A DNA stretch of 64,000 bases from Daucus carota subsp. sativus (taxonomy: Eukaryota > Streptophyta > Magnoliopsida > Apiales > Apiaceae): positions 58,456,949 through 58,520,948 of the forward strand of contig NC_030383.2 of NCBI RefSeq assembly GCF_001625215.2. The letters are read 5' to 3'. Below the pieces are notes generated by a model, which worked only from the letters and a program-made list of their open reading frames with translations, had not been told where the DNA came from and did not search any database. How positions within the stretch are numbered: position 1 is the stretch's first letter; the number at the start of each line of letters is the position of its first letter. Positions 55,554 to 64,000 of the stretch are shown piece after piece. A program made the translations under genes and the position numbers.

Positions 55554-56780
55554 TAAATAAATAATAGAAAGACATACTTGTCTTCCGCAAATTTTTTTGA
55601 TTTGTCATAATATTATCATTGAATTTTTACAAAATAACCGAATTATAGAGTTTATTTTCTGTGTTGCAACTTGGATCATATTTTTTGAAATTAAATTTTT
55701 AAAATTTCCTTTCATTATATACCATATTTCACAATTTTGGTTACTCTTTACTTGAGAGAAATGGATAATCTAACTTGTAAACTTATGAACTATTAATAAT
55801 TTTTTCACATGTTCTTTATTTTAGATGTTAGCTCGATCTATCACTTTAAAATAAGGACAAAGATTCCAGATATGATTAACGGAGAAGTTGATCATATATA
55901 TGATTTTGTGCTAAATTGCGTAACGTTATACTTCTTTCACTTTTTGAGACCACATGCTCTAGTATTTTGAAATCTTAGTTATCCTAAAACACTTTACATT
56001 ACTTATGAAAATTGGGCTATAAACCTTTTTCTCCTTATTTTACCAGCTGAGAAAAGTCAGGATGTGTAAGTTAGTCTACCTTATCCTTTGACGCTGTTTT
56101 CCTGCGGCAAATTACTCCCTTTGTCCCAATTCTTTGTATACATTTGGTTGGGACATGGATACCAAAAAAAAATATAAAAATGAGTAAAATTAGATGAAAA
56201 ATAGGTAAACTGGTAGAACCTATTTATTTTAGAGTAATAAATTTGAGACGGTGGAAAAAAGTAGTGGGTGCAATAGTGTTCAATATTATAAAAAGTTATT
56301 ATTTTTTAAATGTATAGAAATGACAGGACATCTAAAAAAACTGTATAAAAATGAGTGAGACTGCTAATTAAAAATTCAAATAAAAACGTGTGCAGGTAGT
56401 TAGAAAGTGCAGTGAGCAGCACCGAAGAGACCTAATATTCTCTTGTCTGCCTATAATGTTTTCAGCCCGCATTATAACCCAATCATGCCTGTAAAGTTTT
56501 TGGGCACATTAAACATGGGCTAGCTTAAAATCGTGGGGATTTCATTAGGATGGTGTATGAGTTGTGAAATTTGTTTCTTTAACCTTTAGGTATAGTAGTG
56601 CTAGTGATAACAGGGGTAATCATACACGAGTCGCCACCTACTACAAGATGTGAACATCCTCCACTACAATTTTTTTTTAGCACTAATAACCTTTTCAAGC
56701 TACACGTTAATTTTCATTCCATTTCATCACATTTTTACCTCAATGTACGAGGATACCAATCATTATTAAATTTTAGTATT
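55554..56780. other. Intergenic with a degraded Stowaway-like element
   Basis: At 56113 'TA' is followed by CTCCCTTTGTCCCAATTC, a Stowaway-type end; the opposite end, near 56385, is too diverged to fix. The rest shows no gene. Confidence 0.35.
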
Positions 56781-57209
56781 AGTCAAACGAAGAAGTGAGA
56801 ATATGTCTAACAAGTTGAGAGTTGAATGAACATGATTTAGCACCCAATTAAATCAAGATTAAAGAAAGGATTCTTTTGCAACCTTGGGGCAGAACCGCTA
56901 ATGAATCAAATAATGTAGATAAATTAATACATAAAATACCCTTTTAGTTGTTTCTCAGGAAACTTAGCTTCCAAAGGATCAGCACCCTGACTTAGTACGA
57001 ATACTGTAAAGTGCAGTGCAGGTACTCCAGATGATCCAGGCTGGATTTGGAATTATCCATGCCAAGTTTTTGTTCCTATTCTTATAAAAATCTCTAGCTG
57101 CATATATTAACTTAAAAGAAAGAGTTTTAGATTGTTAAAAGAATAATCTGCTGGATTACATAATTTATCTGTCACCATATACTGTCATTCACGCATATGC
57201 ATTATGCTA

Positions 57210-57469
57210 CTCCCTCCGTCTCTTAATACTTTTCCCATTTGTCCTTTTCACGTTTGCCAACGCACACTTTTAATCATTAATATTTTTAGTTTCGTATTAG
57301 TATTAATATATAAAAATTTCACCGTATTAAAGTACTCATGAATACGAATCCAACAAGATCACTCATGACTATATTTAGTTTTATAGATTAGACGTAAATT
57401 AGTAATTTGTCTCATGTTATGAACAATCCCGACATTTCAAACGAGAAAAGTAAATAGAAACGGAGGGAG
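57210..57469. mobile_element. Stowaway MITE
   Basis: Ends CTCCCTCCGTCTCTTAATAC and its inverse (aatagaaacggagggag) flanked by TA. It is 260 bp and non-coding. Confidence 0.8.
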
Positions 57470-57684
57470 TATATATTATAATTCCGAAATACAGATTTCA
57501 CTACTCTCAGCTCACCATTTTTCTTCACAATCATAACTATCATAATCCAGGGTTGTTGTACACCTAGTAAGCACGAGTGCGGGTGCGGGGGTGGGGGTGC
57601 GGGTGCGGGGATACGGGAATTCATCAAATTCCAAAATATGGGGATACGGATACGGGTGGATACGGCAAATATTAAAATATTAAA

Positions 57685-57688
<4 letters not shown>

Positions 57689-57753
<65 letters not shown>
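57689..57753. repeat. AT microsatellite
   Basis: An uninterrupted run of about 32 AT dinucleotides inside the hAT remnant. Confidence 0.97.
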
Positions 57754-57756
<3 letters not shown>

Positions 57757-57854
57757 CATAAGATGCATTTAAGTAGAACAAAATAGTGGAATAACTAAAT
57801 TAATCATCCTTAAGTCTTGATAACTAAAATACATAAATAACTAGTGCAGAAATT

Positions 57855-58034
57855 GCATCGAAATTTAGTGTTTCCCCCTCTTTCTTTGGCTACTGCAACT
57901 TTAGTAACATGCCTCCACAATGTGTTTTCTTCCACTGGCATACTTTGTGATGGTTGGCTGACAGAATTAGAGCCTCCTGTACTTGTAGTTGTAGCCGAGT
58001 TTGACATAAACTCCATTACTGAATAAGATTGCAA
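57855..58034 (-). pseudogene. BED zinc-finger exon of a hAT transposase
   Basis: On the minus strand the ATG at 58034 opens a frame with a serine/threonine-rich leader and then LWRHVTKVAVAKERGGNT and FRCNFC, the start of a BED-type zinc finger (aromatic residue, then C-x2-C). The second half of the finger (H-x-H/C) is missing, as the frame runs into AT-rich sequence. BED fingers bind DNA in hAT transposases and their domesticated relatives. It is likely a dead fragment. Confidence 0.6.
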
Positions 58035-59573
58035 GCAACTGAAATTAATAAATATTCTCTTGCGACAATAACAGTTCCTAAATTATTGCAATTTACCATT
58101 TATAACTCAAGCTTAACACATTGTCAAAATATATATCAAATCTTCCATATATAATATAACCAACCAAATCAAATCTTCCATATATAACAAATCAAATCTT
58201 TTAAAATTCAAATATCAAAGCGTATCAGAGATATATACTAATACCAGTATACTACATAACCCCAAATCACCAATTAATCAATCATACCATACCAGAGATA
58301 TAAATCACGAGCAATTATATATACATAGAATCTATAGACACACTAGTAGATATATAAAAACACACTTACCAAACGAAATAGTTGAGCTGGAGATCTTGAT
58401 TTGATTGAAGATTGATGATTGAAGTTGAGCTGGAGTCGATTTGATTGAAGATTGATGATTGAAGTTGAGCTGGAGTCGCCGCCTCTGTTCTCTCTCGTAC
58501 ACAAATCTAATTTTGACCTCAGACCCCTCTTTTCTTTTCTTTTGACCAGGTTATTTTAAGTTTTTATTTAAAAAAAAAAGTTGTTCAAAATTACAATTCG
58601 TGCCACTCCCGCACCCCATTCCCGCACCCCGCGTATCCCCCGCTGCCTCCACTGATACGCCACGTGGCGTATCCCGTGCGTATCCCGCCGTACTCCGCCG
58701 CACCCCCGCACCCCCACGTGTCCCATTCGCAGTTCTTCTCCTCTTTGGAGTATCCCTGCTTTCGAGTTGTACACCATTGTAGAAAAAAAGATAATATTTA
58801 CGAAAAAATACATCGAATCCGCCCGGCTATGTTGACTTTCAACATATCTCAGTCGTCACGACAGACGTCGCTCGTTATATGTAAAATATAATATATATTT
58901 CTTTTCATTTCTGATCATTTAAGTTTATCCGACGGTCTTGACTTTTAATATATCTCATTATATCTAAATATATTTTTTTTGTAATTTTTAATTTATAATT
59001 GTTACAATATACATCATTCATGTCATATATCTCTACATATTGACAGTTTCGTGTATCTAAATATATTATTTTCCCTTTTTGAGTTCTCAATGATGACCAT
59101 AGATGGTTGACAAGGGTTGGAAAACCCCCCAACATTGAAGTGCAAGAAATCTTATCCTAGGTAAAATATATTGGGAGATACTCAGAAAAATCACTGTACA
59201 TGAAAATAATTGACCATGAAAAACTGCACTTCAATTCCACTGGTACATCATGAAAGCTGCCATGAAGGAAAGAAAAATATTTCAACATCCCACCAGCAAA
59301 ACTGTGGTCTATCTATCTACCCACCCCTGCATCAAGATTCAAGAATTCAAGATCATTGATTATATCCGCTGCCTCAGCCTCGCGGTACCTTCGCCTTAAG
59401 CTTTGGATCGAGGCTCTCTTGCATAACCACTCTCCGGCCAATACTCCAGCAGTCATCATGGTGGGACTGCATTACCAATTTTTCGTTCTATGCAAATAAG
59501 AATCTCTGATTTTGGATATTATTTTAAAATAGAGAGTTTCAAATTGCTTACAATATAGAGCCAGTGAGTGTAA

Positions 59574-60310
59574 CACTACTAGAAAAGCGGGCATTTCCGA
59601 CCAAAATTTCCGACCGACCAAAGTGGTCGGAAAAAAAGCGGTCATTTCCGACCGACTTACCGACCAAACGCGATCGGTCGTAAAAAATGGCATCATTTAC
59701 GACCACCGTTACCGACCGCACAAAATCGGTCGGTTATAATGGGTGTGGGTCCCGCTCACCAACGTTCTTCAGCTGACATGGACGCCACGTCGGTAAAACC
59801 GACCGACACATTTCTGACCACCTGTGGTCATTTCCGACCACCTTGATTGGTTTTAAATAATAGGTCAGCTTTTAACTTGTTGTCGACTTGTGATTGGCTG
59901 AGTGGGGACGAGGTGGAGCCCAGATTATTTCCGACCGATTTGGGCGGTCGGAAATGGCCTGCTTCGTTTCCAACCGAATTGAAACTCGGGCGGTCGGTTT
60001 TGACTTCTTAGAAAAACAATAAATTCTATTCGACCAAGTAAACTATTTAAAAAAAACTAAAAACATTGTACATCTTGAAAACCGACCACATTCAATATAT
60101 TTCCGACCAAACTCATAATTTTAACACAGAAAACCGACGACATGCAACACATTTCCGACCAAACTCATAATTTTAACACAGAAAACCGACCAAATTTAAC
60201 TCATTTCCGACCACAAACTCAAGTGCAGAAAATCGACCATTTCGTTCTGTCATTTCCGACCGATTTACGACTATGGCGGTCGGTTTTGACTTGTGAGAAA
60301 AACAAAAAAA
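59574..60310. mobile_element. CACTA (En/Spm) element terminus with subterminal repeats
   Basis: Starts CACTACTAGAAAA, the hallmark of CACTA ends, preceded by a possible 3-bp TAA. It is followed by about 20 copies, in both orientations, of the motif ttccgacc / ggtcggaa to about 60270. No transposase is seen and the inverse end (TTTTCTAGTAGTG) is not in the window, so the right boundary is unknown. Confidence 0.75.
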
Positions 60311-60680
60311 TTTATTCGGCTAAGTAAACTTAAAAAAAATTTAAAAAAATGAAACTAGCTTTTAGTCAGTTAATAAATTAATAAAATATTATTCATGAGT
60401 TAATATTTGATTTTTAAAATTTCTTTCTTTCCATAACAAACTATAAATACTGACTAACTAATTTCAAATTAATTTTTCAAACAGCAGAAAAATGTAGAAT
60501 CTTTGTGATATAGTCTAATTTAAGGTACTAATCATGATAGCAAAAGAAGAAAAATATAAAAAAAAAATTATAAAGACACACGAATCATGCATTGCAGTGA
60601 ATGTCAGAGTTCAGGGTTTGGATTTTATCAGAAGTTATCCTAGGGTGTATACTTTCGAAATATCAATTTGTTTTTTAGGC
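60311..60680. other. AT-rich sequence right of the CACTA repeats
   Basis: No gene or defined repeat is seen; possibly CACTA interior. Confidence 0.4.
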
Positions 60681-61370
60681 GATCCAACCGTACGGATCGT
60701 AAATTAAGTAGTCATAGTAGTTGTATACCAAAAATCAAATCAATAGGATTTTATCCGCTAAGATATTATAACGAAAATATTATGTTATACTTAAATATAG
60801 ACGTAGAGTTATTTTTTACAAAAAAATAAATTTGTTTTTTAGACGATCCAACCGTACGGATCGTAAATTAAGTACTCATCGTAGTTATATACCAAAAATC
60901 AAGGCAATATGATTTAATCTATTGAGATATTATAGCGAAAATGTTATGTTATTCTTAAATATGGATGTACGGTTATTTTTTTTTACAAAAAAATAATTTT
61001 ATTTTTTAGGCGATCCAACCGTACGGATCGTAAATTAAGTACTCCTCATAGTTATATACAAAAAATCAAGTCAATAAGATTTTATTTGTTGAGATATTAT
61101 AATGAAAATATTATGTTATTCTTAAATATAGATGTAGGGTTATTTTTTGTTAAAACAAATAAATTTGTTTTTTAGACGATCCAACCGTACGGATCGTAAA
61201 TTAAGTACTCATCGTAGTTATAAACCAAAATCAACTCAATATGATTTTATTTGTTGAGATATTATAGCGAAAATATTATGTTATACCAAAATATAGACGT
61301 GGGGTTATTTTTTTAAAAAAAATAAGTAATTTATTTAAATGATCCAACCGTACGGATATGATATAATTAC
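60681..61370. repeat. Tandem repeat, about 165-bp unit, four full copies and a partial
   Basis: The block gatccaaccgtacggatcgt starts at 60681, 60845, 61012 and 61178, with a degraded fifth start at 61341. Periods are 164, 167, 166 and 163 bp. Each unit also has 'aagtactcatcgtagttat' and 'gagatattatagcgaaaat' in variant form. The first ten bases hold the near-palindrome ccgtacgg. No protein is encoded. Confidence 0.9.
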
Positions 61371-61511
61371 TCAACTTATATTGGTCCTTAAAATTGATAA
61401 TTTTGAACATTAGTTGAATGAATATTATAATTAAAAACTGACTTTCTAGTTATTTTATTTTGTAAAATAAATGTATGTTTATATTTAAGTTTCTTTAGTT
61501 TTAACACAATG

Positions 61512-61583
61512 TTGTAGTTGGTCTAGTGGTTAAACACTAACCTGGCCGAGCAAGGGTAGCAGGTTCGATTCGGTAGGATTGAT
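61512..61583 (+). ncRNA. tRNA-like / SINE-head sequence
   Basis: The sequence tggtctagtgg resembles a polymerase III A box and, about 44 bp later, ggttcgattc resembles a B box; the spacing fits a tRNA. The arms do not form a clean cloverleaf by eye, so a tRNA-derived SINE head or tRNA pseudogene is more likely than a working tRNA. Confidence 0.35.
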
Positions 61584-61775
61584 TTTATTATTTTTTTGCC
61601 ATGGTTTCCCGGGTTTGTTTTGGCCAAAAATTAAAACACCCGCTCCCTCTACTTTTCACTTTCACATTCATCTCTCCCAACTCTTTCACTCTCAGACCTC
61701 TCTCCCTCTCCACTTACTTTTCTCTCCTTGTTGCTCTCAAACACTCTTTCACAAATCTCTCACCCTGTAAGTGCT

Positions 61776-61776
<1 letters not shown>

Positions 61777-61813
<37 letters not shown>
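61777..61813. repeat. CT microsatellite
   Basis: About 18 CT dinucleotides in a pyrimidine-rich region typical of a plant 5' UTR or its intron. Confidence 0.95.
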
Positions 61814-61816
<3 letters not shown>

Positions 61817-62042
61817 TCTCCATCTCTCTATCTCCGTCTCTCTCTGCTATGCTCATTCTGGGGTTTATAAATGTGTTTATATGTACTGTATACCATTATT
61901 ATGCTCGTGTCTCTCCGTGTATCTCTCTCTGTATGCTTCTCCGGGTTTTGTATCTCTCTATATGGGTTAGGGTTTAATTTTTTTTGTGGCTCAAATTTGT
62001 TTTAATCTGGTTTAAACTGATATGGGTTGGTTTTCGAGATAG

Positions 62043-62577
62043 GAAGACTAGGGAGTTCACGTCTTCGAGGGCTGATGAACCCGATAATTAGGGTTTGAGT
62101 TGAGTGGTGTGGCCGATTTTGATAATTGGGGGAAGAAGGAAGAGGAAGGGATGAAGTTTGGTGCTTTTGATAGTTTGAGGGAGAGGAGAGGGGGTGGGTT
62201 TGAGAGAGACGAGAGTTGGGGGAAGAAGAAGGAGGATGTGGGAAGTGTTAGGCCTAAGCTTAATTTGCAGCCGAGGAAGGTGCCCATTGGTGAGGAGGTG
62301 CAGAATGGCGGTGTTGTTAAGCCAAAAGGGTTGAATCCTTTTGGTGATGCTAGGCCTAGGGAGGAGGTCTTGAGGGAAAAGGGACAGGATTGGAAGGAGG
62401 TTGATAAAAAGTTGGAGTCTTTGAAGTTGAAGGAAAATGAGGCAATAAGTGATGGACCTGGTTTTGGGAAGAGAAGTTTTGGTAGTGGGAATGGGCAGAG
62501 TGGTGGAAATGGTGATAGGTCGGAGAGGAGCTGGAGGAAGCCTGTTGATGTGGATGTTCATCCGCAGAGGTTGGTCA
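62043..62577 (+). pseudogene. eIF4B-like gene fragment (probable pseudogene)
   Basis: The plus strand from about 62102 encodes blocks typical of plant eIF4B: ADFDNWGKKEEEG, FERDESWGKKKEDVG, RPKLNLQPRKVPIGEE, LNPFGDARPREEVLREKGQD and DWKEVDKKLESL, then a glycine/serine-rich stretch. eIF4B helps the eIF4A helicase during translation initiation. There is no ATG before 62151. Just upstream, 'agggctgatgaacccgataat' encodes another eIF4B-like repeat (RADEPDN) but is followed by TAG where the family has tryptophan, and it lies in a different frame from the rest. The upstream part (61640-61768) looks like a 5' UTR exon ending at a GTAAGTG donor. The N-terminal part of eIF4B is missing. A donor-like site (CAGAG/GTTGGT) ends the fragment. 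It is either an internally deleted copy or captured by a transposon; a functional gene with unusual exons is less likely. Confidence 0.6.
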
Positions 62578-62591
62578 ATTGCATCTTCTGA

Positions 62592-64000
62592 CATAGATTT
62601 AAATACAATTGTTAAATATATAAATGTCACCTTTAAGTTTATATAATTTTAGTGTAATTAACTTGAGAAGAGTAACAGTTCTTCTTTGAAAACATGTTAA
62701 GTGCATGTGTATAAGTATGTACTATCGTTTTGGGAGATAATGGTATAGTTCTTTTTTGTAGGTAGGATTTGATAGGTGTATATATATGGGCATGTTGATT
62801 GGTACATAATTGTAGCTCGAGTAAGAAGATACAATGTGTAAAATCATCAAATCTAGTATGTATACTTAGTCCTCTGCATATATATAATGCAGAGGGTTGG
62901 TGCACAACTTGTTGCCGCTTGCTATGGAATATTTGTATCTAGTACTTGCTGAAACTATATGAATATAGACTTGAAAGGCATTTGATCGAATTGATTACAG
63001 TATATTTTGGTGCAGTGTGTGAAGATAATACCATTGAGAAATTTTACCATCAGGACATTAGAAATGATTCTGAAAGTAAATGGATTTGGAAACCACAAAG
63101 GATAGAGTAGATATTTTAGCAGTATCACAAGTCTAAATCATGTGTTCCACCTATAAAGACATTATTCTTTTATTTACCTGATTGACAATCACAAATACTA
63201 CAATTTTGGCATGTATGATTCCAGGGAAAGCCGAAAAGAAAATGTTGTCTTTTATTTCTATTTTATTGGATCAATATCTTTAAAAAAAACTGATCAGAAT
63301 CGAGGACTACAGACTCGAAAGGATGGTTGCAAGCACTGTTAATATGCTTGATTATCATCATTTGAGTTAGTTGCACAAACTTGATGTGGTTATCAAGTCG
63401 ACACAGACAAATAATCTTAGTGCTAAATCCTGTAATATAGCATATGTTCTTGTGGGCATCGATTATGATATTGATTGAAGAGTTAATTGTTCCTTGTTAA
63501 TGTAAAGGGTTAGCTATGCTTTTGTGTGTCTCACCTTTTCCTTTTCCTGGTACTTGTCGTTGAGATATAATGACTTTGATATTTTGTCTAAGATTCTCTA
63601 TCGAGTACTTAACGACATGTAATATGTGAACGATAGGATGTGACATGTGTATATCTTTTACACAAGTTGTTCTTCAGGGGTTGGTACAGAGCTAAGATTA
63701 GTCAACTTCACCAGATAATTGCAGAAGGCCCAAATCATCGCTCCTCGACTTACAGATAGTGTAGGTGTAGGATTATATTGCTTTGTACTCTAATCATGGT
63801 TCAAGGCCAGGCTGACAATATAGAATAATCACACTTAGATTAAACTTTGTTCTTGTGATTTCAACTAATTGTTTGCGTTCTGTTGTTTAATTTTCTAATG
63901 CATATATAATTTAACACATGTGGCCTGGTAACAAGCTTTAATAACAAGAATTTGGTCTTCGTAAAGACTTAAGCCATGAAGTATCTCTAATTTTGCAACA
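62592..64000. other. No recognised gene
   Basis: AT-rich sequence following the eIF4B-like fragment, possibly its introns. No further eIF4B exon, RNA gene or transposon end is recognised to the window edge. Confidence 0.45.

Larger units (their letters stand above)
57555..58760 (-). mobile_element. Deleted hAT-superfamily element
   Basis: Both ends carry G/C-rich arrays in inverted orientation: repeated gcgggtgcggg and ggatacggg on the left (about 57575-57665), and cccgcacccc and gcgtatccc on the right (about 58605-58725). Between them is the first exon of a BED-finger transposase, read on the minus strand. The catalytic and dimerisation parts of the transposase are missing. A 52-bp direct duplication lies at about 58383-58480. 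The exact termini and target duplication are not resolved. Confidence 0.55.
56790..59345. repeat. Triplicated intergenic segment, copy III
   Basis: Ordered blocks shared with copies I and II: 'gagagttgaatgaacatgattt' (about 56816), 'gatcagcaccctgacttagta' (about 56977), 'ttgactttcaacatatctcagtcgtcacgac' (about 58832) and the conserved island 59208-59320. It is interrupted by a Stowaway (57210-57469) and a hAT remnant (about 57555-58760). Confidence 0.7.

Noticed and set aside
57412-57768. Open frame rich in YIYIYI
   Set aside because: It is translation of an AT microsatellite.
62100-62102. TTG start for the eIF4B-like frame
   Set aside because: Plant mRNAs rarely start at TTG, the family N-terminus is absent and an upstream eIF4B-like block is broken by a stop, so a pseudogene is more likely.
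62088-62630. 180-residue minus-strand open frame
   Set aside because: It is the complementary shadow of the eIF4B-like coding blocks on the plus strand.

Overview
This is a plant nuclear window, most likely from a eudicot. The signs are AT-rich intergenic DNA, short introns with GT/AG ends, Stowaway, hAT, Helitron, CACTA and Ty1/copia elements, and plant-only families such as L-type lectin receptor kinases and an EG45-like protein. I cannot name the species from sequence alone.

The core (about 3.6-46.4 kb) is a minus-strand cluster of L-type lectin receptor kinases (LecRKs). There are six gene-sized copies: 5054-7042, 10960-12955 (frameshifted), 19469-21460, 28320-30311, 38019-40019 and 44353-46428. 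At least eight shorter LecRK fragments lie between them. The first five copies belong to one closely related group (clade IV-like); the last resembles LecRK-S.4. The middle of the cluster is a recent tandem amplification: block A (about 10960-19468) and block B (about 19469-28319) are almost identical. Each holds one LecRK, a LecRK N-terminal relic, the last 126 bp of another LecRK, and a two-exon EG45/plant natriuretic peptide-like gene. A third, partial copy (C, from 28320) runs into a complete second LecRK at 38019-40019. Copy-specific insertions, deletions and substitutions record the order of events and indicate gene conversion.

The left edge (1-2138) holds the first three exons of a minus-strand GID4/VID24-like gene, the substrate receptor of the GID/CTLH ubiquitin ligase; its remaining exons lie off the window. 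The right part (46.4-64 kb) is gene-poor. An intergenic segment occurs there three times (about 47.5-49.85, 50.1-52.15 and 56.8-59.35 kb), each copy carrying different transposon insertions. It is followed by AT-rich repeats, a hAT remnant with a BED-finger exon, a CACTA terminus, a 165-bp tandem repeat and, at 61.6-62.6 kb, an eIF4B-like gene fragment that looks broken.

Mobile DNA is dense. The youngest element is a complete Ty1/copia retrotransposon at 31643-36806, with LTRs that look identical, a CATAA target duplication and an uninterrupted 1524-residue polyprotein; blocks A and B preserve its empty target site. The points most worth following up are: a LecRK whose C-terminus is encoded by a Stowaway element; two LecRK copies that have lost the TATA-containing promoter; the co-amplification of a receptor kinase with a small secreted EG45-like protein; and the mosaic structure of the 28320-30311 LecRK.
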